Below, piece by piece: positions 1 through 5,634 of a DNA stretch of 6,345 nt. Where the stretch lies: the NCBI GenBank assembly GCA_937925595.1, contig CALALQ010000086.1, forward strand, positions 1-6,345, in the 5' to 3' direction. The notes beneath the pieces were generated by a model. The model ran no database searches. It was not told where the DNA came from and worked only from the letters and a program-made list of their open reading frames with translations. Position 1 is the stretch's first letter, and every line of letters starts with the position of its first letter. The position numbers and the translations under genes are program-made. The stretch is from an uncultured Demequina sp. (GTDB lineage: Bacteria; Actinomycetota; Actinomycetes; Actinomycetales; Demequinaceae).

Positions 1-285
1 GACACGCAGGTCGCGGTCGCGGGCGGCCACGTCACGCTGGTCGGCATGAAGGATGCCGCGTCGACGATGCCGTTCGACGCGTCGCGGCTGTACGCCAAGA
101 ACGTCGCGAACCTCATCGAGCTGATGACGGTCGATGGCGTCGTGCGGCCCGACTTCGACGATGAGGTGGTCGCGGGGGCGTGCCTCACGGCGGATGGCGT
201 CGTGCGGCACGCGCCCACGGCGGAGGCGCTCGCGGCATCCGTCGCGACGCAACCTGCACGACCGGTTACCGAAGGAGGGGCCTGA
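1..285 (+). CDS. pntAa: NAD(P) transhydrogenase subunit alpha 1 (PntAa), C-terminal end
   Basis: Only the last 94 codons are present; the frame is open from base 1 and ends at TGA 283-285. The product is the soluble NAD(H)-binding domain I of proton-translocating transhydrogenase. Visible here is the end of that domain: a strand reading VTLVG, then MPFDASRLYAKNVANLIELM and the segment with PDFDDEVVAGACLT. This aligns by memory with the end of domain I of E. coli PntA (SSQLYGTNLVNLLKLL, then VDFDDVVIRGVTV). In E. coli the chain continues into membrane helices. Here it stops and the helices are encoded by the next gene, as in the three-subunit enzymes of Rhodospirillum and many actinobacteria. 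The TGA overlaps the ATG of pntAb by one base (TGATG), so translation is probably coupled. The nucleotide-binding fold itself lies outside the window. Confidence 0.93.
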   Translation, partial: DTQVAVAGGHVTLVGMKDAASTMPFDASRLYAKNVANLIELMTVDGVVRPDFDDEVVAGACLTADGVVRHAPTAEALAASVATQPARPVTEGGA

Positions 286-620
286 TGGATGCCGTCGCGC
301 TCGCGACGATCACCGTGCTCGCGGTGTTCGTGGGATTCGAGGTCGTGTCGAAGGTCTCGAGCACGCTGCACACGCCGCTCATGAGCGGCACGAACGCGAT
401 CCACGGCATCGTGGTGATCGGCGCCGTGATCGTCGCCGGGCAGGCGCAGGATCCCGGCGTGCTCGTGGTCGCCCTGGTCGCGGTGGTGCTCGCCACCGCG
501 AACCTCGTCGGCGGGTTCGTGGTGACCGACCGGATGCTGGAGATGTTCCGCGGCTCGAGACCGGCTCAGCGGGTTACCGGGGCCGACGAGGGAAGCTCGA
601 ACGGGGAGACCGGACGGTGA
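285..620 (+). CDS. pntAb: NAD(P) transhydrogenase subunit alpha 2 (PntAb), small membrane subunit
   Basis: A 111-residue integral membrane protein, part of the proton-conducting domain II. The start is ATG 285, preceded by a strong Shine-Dalgarno (GAAGGAGG at 271-278, 6-nt spacer) inside the end of pntAa. Three hydrophobic helices are visible, at about residues 2-22, 38-53 and 57-81. The family motif HTPLMSGTNAIHG is at 29-41, and the last helix ends with GGFVVTDRMLEMFR, closely matching the end of E. coli PntA (GGFTVTQRMLKMFR). About 22 hydrophilic residues follow this usual end point (SRPAQRVTGADEGSSNGETG...). They look like a non-conserved tail whose coding DNA also carries the ribosome-binding site of pntB. 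The stop TGA 618-620 overlaps the GTG start of pntB. The assignment is secure from sequence and context. Confidence 0.95.
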   Translation: MDAVALATITVLAVFVGFEVVSKVSSTLHTPLMSGTNAIHGIVVIGAVIVAGQAQDPGVLVVALVAVVLATANLVGGFVVTDRMLEMFRGSRPAQRVTGADEGSSNGETGR

Positions 621-1993
621 GCCTCATCGACCCGACCTGGAGCGCGCTGCTCTACCTCGTCGCCGCGGTCTGCTTCATCCTCGCGCTGCGCGGGCTCAGC
701 TCGCCGCGCACCGCCCGCCGGGGCAATCTGATCGGCGCCGTCGGCGCCGCCATCGCGCTCGTCACGGTGTTCCTCTCGAGCCGGCTCGAGAACATCCCGT
801 GGATCCTCGGCGCGATCGCGGTCGGCGCGGCTGTCGCGTGGCCGGTCGCGCGCCGGGTGCACATGACCCAGATGCCCCAGCTCGTGGCCATGCTCAACGG
901 GGTCGGCGGCGGTGCGGCGGCGCTCGTCGCGCTGCTGGAGCTCGGCCACGCCGACACCTGGGGCATCCGGCTCGCGGTCGTGCTGACGATGCTCATCGGC
1001 GCGGTGAGCTTCGCCGGGTCGATCATCACGTTCGCGAAGCTCCAGGGACTCATGTCGGCCAAGGCCGTGGTGTTCCCGGGGCTGCCCGTGCTCATGGGAC
1101 TCGTCATCCTGGCCGGCGTCGGTGCCGGCGTCTGGATCGTCGCGGTCGACGGCGCGCCGGGCCTCGCCGTGACCGTCCTCGCGGCCGGACTGCTCCTCGG
1201 CGTGCTGCTCGTGCTGCCCGTCGGCGGCGCCGACGTGCCGATCGTCATCTCGCTGCTCAACGCGTTCACCGGGCTCGCGGTCGCCGCGTCCGGGTTCGTG
1301 CTCGGGAATGTGCTGCTCATCATCGCCGGCACGCTCGTCGGCGCATCCGGCACCATCCTCACCCGGGCCATGGCGACCGCCATGGGCCGAAGCGTCGCGG
1401 GGATCCTGTTCGGTGCGTTCCGCGGCGGGTCGACGGCAGGGTCGACGGATGTCTCGGACCGCCCCGTGCGCTCGTCGAGCGCGGAGGACGTCGCGGTGCT
1501 GCTCGGGTACGCGCAGAAGGTGGTCATCGTGCCCGGGTACGGGCTCGCCGTCGCGCAGGGGCAGCACACCGTCGCCGAGCTGCAGCGCGAGCTCGAGGCC
1601 CGGGGCATCGAGGTGATGTTCGCGATCCACCCGGTCGCCGGGCGCATGCCCGGGCACATGAACGTGCTGCTCGCCGAGGCAGATGTGCCGTACGAGTCGC
1701 TGCGCGAGATGAGCGAGGTGAACGGCGAGTTCGCCCAGGCGGATGTCGCGCTCGTGGTCGGCGCGAACGATGTCGTGAATCCGGCGGCGAAGACGACGCC
1801 GGGCTCCCCGATCTACGGCATGCCGATCCTCGAGGTCGGGGATGCGCGGCAGGTGGTCTTCCTCAAGCGGTCGATGCGTCCGGGCTTCGCGGGGATCGAG
1901 AACGAGTTGCTGTACGAGCCGCAGACGACGCTACTGTTCGGCGACGCGAAGGACTCCCTCGGCAAGGTCGTCTCCGCGGTCAAGGCGCTCTGA
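617..1993 (+). CDS. pntB: NAD(P) transhydrogenase subunit beta (PntB)
   Basis: 458 residues, close to the 462 of E. coli PntB. It supplies the rest of membrane domain II and the NADP(H)-binding domain III, which reduces NADP+ with NADH at the expense of the proton gradient. The start is GTG 617 (GTGA overlap with pntAb; GGGGAG at 603-608, 8-nt spacer). About the first 260 residues are a series of hydrophobic helices, probably nine. After a short hinge rich in Ser and Gly (about 268-288), domain III shows the NADP-binding motif GYGLAVAQGQ from residue 307, HPVAGRMPGHMN at 338-349, GANDVVNPAA at 382-391, KRSMRPGFAG, and FGDAK at 441-445 just before the C-terminus. All are near-identical to the E. 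coli protein as I recall it. It ends the pnt operon; no clear intrinsic terminator with a T-tract follows. Confidence 0.97.
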   Translation: MSLIDPTWSALLYLVAAVCFILALRGLSSPRTARRGNLIGAVGAAIALVTVFLSSRLENIPWILGAIAVGAAVAWPVARRVHMTQMPQLVAMLNGVGGGAAALVALLELGHADTWGIRLAVVLTMLIGAVSFAGSIITFAKLQGLMSAKAVVFPGLPVLMGLVILAGVGAGVWIVAVDGAPGLAVTVLAAGLLLGVLLVLPVGGADVPIVISLLNAFTGLAVAASGFVLGNVLLIIAGTLVGASGTILTRAMATAMGRSVAGILFGAFRGGSTAGSTDVSDRPVRSSSAEDVAVLLGYAQKVVIVPGYGLAVAQGQHTVAELQRELEARGIEVMFAIHPVAGRMPGHMNVLLAEADVPYESLREMSEVNGEFAQADVALVVGANDVVNPAAKTTPGSPIYGMPILEVGDARQVVFLKRSMRPGFAGIENELLYEPQTTLLFGDAKDSLGKVVSAVKAL

Positions 1994-2114
1994 GCTCGCC
2001 CGCGCGGGTCGAGGACCGAGCGCCGGCGAGCGTGTCGAGACCCCGACCCGTCCACCGCGAACCTCCGCGCTCGTCATCCCGTGGGGTGCAGGCGATGCTC
2101 AGCGACGCGACGCG

Positions 2115-2120
2115 TAGGAT
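2115..2120 (+). promoter_or_regulatory. Candidate -10 element (TAGGAT) for the DUF308 gene
   Basis: TAGGAT fits the actinobacterial TANNNT -10 pattern and lies 29 bases before the GTG start at 2150. Transcription would begin near 2127 and leave a leader of about 23 nt that contains the ribosome-binding site. No convincing -35 hexamer is present: the 17-nt-spaced position (2092-2097) reads GCGATG. This would make the pair 2150-3066 a unit independent of pnt. It is based on a motif match only. Confidence 0.4.
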
Positions 2121-2137
2121 TGAACCATCCCCGAACG

Positions 2138-2144
2138 AAAGAGG
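2138..2144 (+). promoter_or_regulatory. Ribosome-binding site that fixes the start at 2150
   Basis: AAAGAGG lies 5 nt before GTG 2150. It favours this start over the in-frame ATG at 2081, which would add 23 residues unlike a membrane-protein N-terminus and would place the start upstream of the candidate -10 element. Confidence 0.6.
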
Positions 2145-2149
2145 TCGCC

Positions 2150-2746
2150 GTGGCCGAAGCCCGTGCCGACGCGGTCGTGCGCGCGCCGTACTGGGTCGTC
2201 CCCGTGCTCCGGGGCGCCCTCGCCATCGTGCCCGCGGTCGTCATCACGTTCTCGCAGGACCACTCCCCCGCGCTCGGCCTCGCGGTGTTCGGCGTGTGGG
2301 CCGTCGTCTCCGGCGTGCTCACCGGGGCGCTCTCGCTCCGACTCGTCGACGACCGGCTGATCAGGGCCCTGTTCGCGGTCAGCGGGCTCGTCACGGCGAT
2401 CGCCGGGTTGCTCGCGCTCATGCTGCCGGCGACCCTCGGGGTCCTCGTCGTCCTGGTCGTCTCCTGGGCCGCCGTCACGGGCATGATCGAACTGATCGCC
2501 GGGCTGCGCAGCCGCGGCCGCAGCGGCGCGTCGCGCGACTGGGTCGCCGTCGGCGCGGCCACGGCGCTGGCCGCCGTGGTCTTCCTCATCTTCCCCCTCG
2601 ATCCAGTGAGCATCGTCGGACTGCTCGGGGCGTACCTCGTCATCGTCGGCGTGCTGCTCGTGATCGGGGGCGTTTCGCTCAGAGGGGGTGGCGCGGCTCG
2701 TACGGCCGGCGCCGGCCCCGAGGCATCCGGATCGGAGCAGTTGTGA
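2150..2746 (+). CDS. HdeD/DUF308-like six-helix membrane protein
   Basis: 198 residues from GTG 2150. Six hydrophobic segments are visible at about 16-34, 40-62, 70-90, 94-118, 129-149 and 153-176, joined by very short loops. A basic loop (RSRGRSGASRD) follows helix 4 at 120-130. A hydrophilic Gly/Ala/Ser tail ends the protein. The size, the three pairs of short hairpins, and features such as RGALAIV near helix 1 and TGMIELIAGLRSR after helix 4 resemble the HdeD/DUF308 family (short repeats of an integral membrane protein). E. coli HdeD of this family is linked to acid resistance, but its biochemical activity is not established, so no function is claimed here. It overlaps the next gene by 4 bases (GTGA), which implies co-expression. 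Confidence is high that the gene is real and membrane-bound, moderate for the family. Confidence 0.8.
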   Translation: MAEARADAVVRAPYWVVPVLRGALAIVPAVVITFSQDHSPALGLAVFGVWAVVSGVLTGALSLRLVDDRLIRALFAVSGLVTAIAGLLALMLPATLGVLVVLVVSWAAVTGMIELIAGLRSRGRSGASRDWVAVGAATALAAVVFLIFPLDPVSIVGLLGAYLVIVGVLLVIGGVSLRGGGAARTAGAGPEASGSEQL

Positions 2747-3066
2747 CCCAGCAACCCGGGGACTCGTACCAGCCCAGCCGCCGTGAGGTACTCCGCCCGG
2801 CCGAGTACGTCGGTGGAGCCGCGATCGCCGCGATCTTCGTGGGGCTCGTCACGCTGCTCGTCACGCTCGACTGGACCATCACCCTGATCGGCGCCGGCGG
2901 CGTGTTCATCGTCGTGCTCATGGCGCTCGCGCTGCTGCAGATGGCGATCAAGCCGGATGCCTCGGAGCGCGCCGAGCTCACCGAGAACCCCGACACGGTG
3001 ACGCCCCCGGTGGACCGCGAGGACCCCGACGCACCGCCGGCTCCGCCGGCCGACCGCGGCCACTGA
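2743..3066 (+). CDS. Small membrane protein with two predicted helices, function unknown
   Basis: 107 residues from GTG 2743, which overlaps the stop of the preceding gene (GTGA); GGAG at 2734-2737 gives a 5-nt spacer. The N-terminus is polar (TQQPGDSYQPSRREVLRPAEY). Two hydrophobic helices follow at about residues 28-48 and 51-73, separated only by a few residues around DWT. The last third is acidic and proline-rich (TPPVDREDPDAPPAPPADRG), probably a disordered cytoplasmic tail. From memory, similar short proteins starting with a RREVLRPAEYVG-like stretch occur in Microbacteriaceae and are sometimes mislabelled as transporter components. There is no ATPase or transporter motif here. The overlap with the DUF308-like gene suggests the two proteins act together in the membrane, which is inference. 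Confidence 0.8.
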   Translation: MTQQPGDSYQPSRREVLRPAEYVGGAAIAAIFVGLVTLLVTLDWTITLIGAGGVFIVVLMALALLQMAIKPDASERAELTENPDTVTPPVDREDPDAPPAPPADRGH

Positions 3067-3122
3067 TCCGCGCCGGTTTCGCACCGCCCCGTTGCGCTCG
3101 TTCGTCGCGCGTTCGTTCGTCC

Positions 3123-3213
3123 GCACGTTATGTCCGCCGCGCCATATAGTCGCGGAGCGCGCCAATCGGGTTGGCGCAGACGGACGCGAAGTGGCGCGGC
3201 GGACATAACGTGC
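3123..3213. repeat. Symmetric 91-bp nested inverted repeat between convergent genes
   Basis: The arms 3123-3144 and 3192-3213 are perfect 22-bp inverted copies (GCACGTTATGTCC... and ...GGACATAACGTGC). Inside are two unpaired stretches of exactly 14 nt (3145-3158 and 3178-3191), a perfect 7-bp inner stem (GCGCCAA 3159-3165 with TTGGCGC 3171-3177) and a 5-nt loop TCGGG (3166-3170). The element sits between the end of the + strand small membrane gene and the end of minus-strand purB, so it could act as a bidirectional terminator. No T-tract follows either arm, and the length is unusual for a terminator. A dispersed REP/MITE-like repeat or a structured RNA are alternatives. No target-site duplication is evident at the flanks. 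Confidence 0.85.
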
Positions 3214-3215
3214 AC

Positions 3216-3245
3216 GGGCGTCGAACCTCCGGGCGTCGAACCTCC
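3216..3245. repeat. Perfect 15-bp tandem duplication
   Basis: GGGCGTCGAACCTCC occurs twice head to tail (3216-3230 and 3231-3245), followed by GGGGCGCCTCCGGG, a degenerate continuation. It begins two bases after the large inverted repeat and ends 15 bases before the purB stop codon. It is non-coding, probably a replication-slippage product; no function is visible. Confidence 0.9.
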
Positions 3246-3260
3246 GGGGCGCCTCCGGGC

Positions 3261-4640
3261 TCAGCCCAGGGCGTCGACGAGTTCGTCGGCCAGCCCGATG
3301 TAGCTCGCGGGCGTCAGCGCGAGCAGCCGCTGCTTCGCCTCGTCGCCGATCTCGAGGCCTTCGACGAACGCCGCGAGATCCGCACCGCCGACCCGCTTGC
3401 CGCGCGTCAGCTCCTTCAGGAGCGCGTACGGGTCGGCGATGGTCGACCGGCCGGCGACGACCTCGGCGCGGATGACGGTCTGGATCGCCTCGCCGAGGAC
3501 CTCCCAGTTGGCGTCGAGGTCGGCGAGCAGCAGGTCGCGGTCGAGATCGATCTCGCCGAGTCCGCGCTGGATGTTGTCCAGCGCGAGCAGGGTGTGGCCG
3601 AAGCCGACGCCGATGTTGCGCTGCGCGCTCGAGTCCGTGAGATCGCGCTGCAGGCGCGAGGTCACGAGGGTGGCCGCGAGCGAGTCGAGCACGGCTGACG
3701 AGAGCTCGAGGTTCGCTTCGGCGTTCTCGAACCGGATCGGGTTCACCTTGTGCGGCATGGTCGAGGACCCCGTGGCGCCGGCGGCCGGGATCTGCCGGAA
3801 GTAGCCGAGCGAGATGTAGGTCCAGATGTCGGTCGCGAGGTTGTGCAGGACCCGATTCGCGTGCGAGATGCGGCCGTAGAGCTCGGCCTGCCAATCGTGC
3901 GACTCGATCTGGGTCGTCAGCGGGTTCCAGGTCAGTCCGAGCGACTCGACGAACTCGCGTGACAGCTCGGGCCACGACACATCCGGCGCCGCGACGACGT
4001 GCGCGGAGAACGTGCCGGTCGCACCCGAGAACTTGCCCAGGTACTCGGTCTGCTCGATCTGCAGCTCGATCCGTCGGAGGCGGTGCGCGAAGACGGCGAG
4101 CTCCTTGCCCATCGTGGTCGGCGTCGCCGGCTGCCCGTGCGTGCGCGAGAGCATCGCGGCGTCGCGGTGCTCGCGCGCGAGCGCGGCGATGGTCTCGATG
4201 ACCGCCGTCAGTTTGGGCTGGAGCACGTCGCGCACCGCGTCGCGCACGGTGATGGCGTACGACAGGTTGTTGATGTCCTCGCTGGTGCAGGCGAAGTGCG
4301 TGAGCTCGGCGAGATGGGTGAGGCCGCGCTCGGCGAGGCGCCGGCGCACGTAGTACTCGACGGCTTTGACGTCGTGGCGGGTGGTGGCCTCGAGGGTGGC
4401 CAGCTCGTCGATGTCGGACTGCCCGAAGTCGGTGACGATCTGGCGCAGCGTGGCCTGCTGTTCGGCGTCGAGCGGCGCGGTGCCGAAGAAGCCGTGATCG
4501 GCCTGCGTGATGAGCCACTCGATCTCGACCTGCACGCGAGCCCGGTTCAGGCCGGCCTCCGAGAGGTGCTCACCGAGGGCGCCCACCGCCGCGCGGTAGC
4601 GGCCGTCGAGGGGGCTGAGCGGCTGGGGAGGCAGCGACAT
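3261..4640 (-). CDS. purB: Adenylosuccinate lyase (PurB)
   Basis: 459 residues, like the 456 of E. coli PurB. The enzyme releases fumarate twice in purine synthesis: from SAICAR to give AICAR, and from adenylosuccinate to give AMP. It belongs to the fumarase/aspartase superfamily and is a soluble homotetramer. Landmarks are SPLDGRY (9-15), TTRHDVKAVEYY (86-97), TSEDINN (119-125), the general-acid region SRTHGQPATP (165-174, His168) and the mobile signature loop GSSTMPHKVNP (291-301, catalytic Ser in the SS pair, Lys298). Near the end are ELTRGKR (410-416) and LTPASYIG (442-449). The sequence follows the E. coli type rather than the shorter Bacillus type. The start is ATG 4638-4640, with AAGGAA (4649-4654, 8-nt spacer) lying inside the end of the upstream phosphatase gene. 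The phosphatase stop codon directly abuts this ATG, so the genes are an operon with probable translational coupling. Confidence 0.97.
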   Translation of the reverse strand: MSLPPQPLSPLDGRYRAAVGALGEHLSEAGLNRARVQVEIEWLITQADHGFFGTAPLDAEQQATLRQIVTDFGQSDIDELATLEATTRHDVKAVEYYVRRRLAERGLTHLAELTHFACTSEDINNLSYAITVRDAVRDVLQPKLTAVIETIAALAREHRDAAMLSRTHGQPATPTTMGKELAVFAHRLRRIELQIEQTEYLGKFSGATGTFSAHVVAAPDVSWPELSREFVESLGLTWNPLTTQIESHDWQAELYGRISHANRVLHNLATDIWTYISLGYFRQIPAAGATGSSTMPHKVNPIRFENAEANLELSSAVLDSLAATLVTSRLQRDLTDSSAQRNIGVGFGHTLLALDNIQRGLGEIDLDRDLLLADLDANWEVLGEAIQTVIRAEVVAGRSTIADPYALLKELTRGKRVGGADLAAFVEGLEIGDEAKQRLLALTPASYIGLADELVDALG

Positions 4641-5168
4641 CTATCGGATTCCTTGTCTGAGAGCTGGTGCGAGTTGCCGGAACAGCGACTGCGTCGACCG
4701 CTCTATCATCCCAAGAACTCGGTCGAAGGTTTCCGCGTCGGAGTAGTACGGGTCCGGGACGTCCTGCAACGGGGCGAGGTCGGCGTCGAACTCGAGGAGC
4801 AGCCGCACCTTCTGCTGGTCGAGCAGGCTGCGGGCCCAGTTGCGCAGGATGCGCGCCTGGCCGCGGTCGAACGCGACCACGAGGTCGAGCATCGGGAAGC
4901 GACTCGGATCGAACTGGCGCGCACGGTGCGCCGACCCGTCGTAGCCGGCGCGCTCGAGCGCGTCGAGCGTTCGGTGGTCGGCGCGCTCGCCGACGTGCCA
5001 GTCACCCGTCGCAGCCGATTCGATCGCGAGGGCGCCGTCGAGCCCCTCGCGTTCGGCAAGAGACCGCAGCACCACCGCCGCCATCGGCGAACGGCAGATA
5101 TTGCCCGTACACACGAACGACACCCGGAACGGCTGCGCGGCGTCCCCCGCGGGTTCCGCTCGCGTCAT
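4641..5168 (-). CDS. Low-molecular-weight protein tyrosine phosphatase
   Basis: 175 residues from ATG 5166-5168. The N-terminal signature is FVCTGNICRSP: the CX5R phosphate loop with nucleophile Cys20 and Arg26, followed by SP. The general-acid Asp139 lies in PDPYYSD near the C-terminus, as in the LMW-PTP family (cytosolic, hydrolysing phosphotyrosine or, in some members, phosphoarginine). Length is normal for the family, with about 13 extra N-terminal residues before FRVSFVCTG. The in-frame upstream sequence to 5294 looks non-conserved, so ATG 5168 is preferred. It is supported by GGAG at 5171-5174, although the spacer is only 2 nt. The gene ends with TAG at 4641-4643, directly abutting the purB ATG. 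No tyrosine kinase or capsule genes are visible nearby, so the substrate is unknown; the link to purB may be only co-transcription. Confidence 0.93.
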   Translation of the reverse strand: MTRAEPAGDAAQPFRVSFVCTGNICRSPMAAVVLRSLAEREGLDGALAIESAATGDWHVGERADHRTLDALERAGYDGSAHRARQFDPSRFPMLDLVVAFDRGQARILRNWARSLLDQQKVRLLLEFDADLAPLQDVPDPYYSDAETFDRVLGMIERSTQSLFRQLAPALRQGIR

Positions 5169-5200
5169 TGCTCCATTCTGGCCAGATCGGGGCGCGTGCA

Positions 5201-5279
5201 CCAGATGAGGGATGCGTCGGTCTTCCTCCACAGGCGGCGCGGCCGCCGACGGTCTCCCCAGATCGAGCGGATGCGTCGG
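5201..5279. repeat. Imperfect 20-22 bp direct repeat in the divergent intergenic region
   Basis: The segment 5201-5220 (CCAGATGAGGGATGCGTCGG) recurs at 5258-5279, differing only by two extra C bases. The right-hand core GGATGCGTCGG is identical in both (5210-5220 and 5269-5279), and an 8-base partial copy, GGATGCGT, lies at 5309-5316 over the next gene's start. CCAGATCG also occurs alone at 5182-5189. The copies lie between the divergent phosphatase and WXG-like genes, where operators would be expected, but they could equally be chance or slippage products. Confidence 0.55.
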
Positions 5280-5310
5280 CCCGAGGCCGCGCAACGGTCA
5301 CGCTCTCCGG

Positions 5311-5634
5311 ATGCGTGAATGGTCATCGGAGGGGCCCGTCCCCGGGCGCGGGGCCGGCCGTCTCCTCGTCGAGGTCGAGCGCGGCCTCGTCGAGGTCGAC
5401 GCCTTCCTGGCGGAGCTGGAGGTGCATGCGCGGGCTCCCGATGCCGCATCCGGGCGGCTGGCGTGGCGCTCGACCGCGGCCGAGCACTACGAACGCCGGC
5501 TCGCCGAGCTCCGCGATCGGCTCGCCGCGGCGACGCGGGTGGTGGCCGAAGGCCGCGACGCACTCGAGCGCCGCGCGCGCGTCCTGCGCGTCCTCGCCGA
5601 CGCCGAGGCGGGAACACTGTGGCCGACGAGCTGA
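5311..5634 (+). CDS. Small helical-hairpin protein, WXG100-like, function unknown
   Basis: 107 residues from ATG 5311, ending at TGA 5632-5634. After a Gly/Pro-rich start, the rest is almost entirely amphipathic helix: about residues 17-42, a turn with Pro43, then about 55-99. At the turn W52-R-S54 is followed by TAAEHY and regularly spaced Leu residues (RLAELRDRL). This resembles the W-x-G turn of WXG100 proteins with Ser in place of Gly. Codon use is strongly GC3-rich, which supports a real gene. The start is uncertain: no good Shine-Dalgarno precedes 5311. In-frame ATG 5212 would add 33 residues of low-complexity, non-conserved look. GGAGGGG at 5328-5334 has no in-frame start codon close after it. 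It overlaps the next gene by 16 bases, suggesting a co-expressed pair like ESX-type heterodimers. Family assignment is inference. Confidence 0.7.
   Translation: MREWSSEGPVPGRGAGRLLVEVERGLVEVDAFLAELEVHARAPDAASGRLAWRSTAAEHYERRLAELRDRLAAATRVVAEGRDALERRARVLRVLADAEAGTLWPTS

Noticed and set aside
1999..2049. Possible terminator after pntB: CCCGCGCGGG palindrome (1999-2008) and the GGGTCG/CGACCC pair (2006-2011, 2044-2049)
   Set aside because: The palindrome has no loop, the second pair has a 32-nt gap and a weak stem, and no T-tract follows. It is not strong enough to call.
799..2742. Long upstream extension of the frame that ends at 3066
   Set aside because: The sequence before GTG 2743 is an Arg/Gly-rich shadow of pntB and the DUF308-like gene. 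The GTGA overlap and GGAG at 2734-2737 support the short gene.
3099..3120. CGTTCGT-type short repeats before the large inverted repeat
   Set aside because: They are only a few copies of a 4-7 base unit in GC-rich DNA, with no clear periodic structure.
2074..4518. 814-codon open frame on the minus strand across the purB region and beyond
   Set aside because: It is a GC-rich shadow frame: Arg/Ala/His-rich low-complexity translation, overlapping the clearly recognisable purB and the DUF308-like and small membrane genes.
3999..5318. 439-codon open frame on the + strand opposite purB and the phosphatase
   Set aside because: It lies antisense to two confidently identified genes, has no recognisable motif, and its composition is that expected from the reverse of GC3-biased codons.
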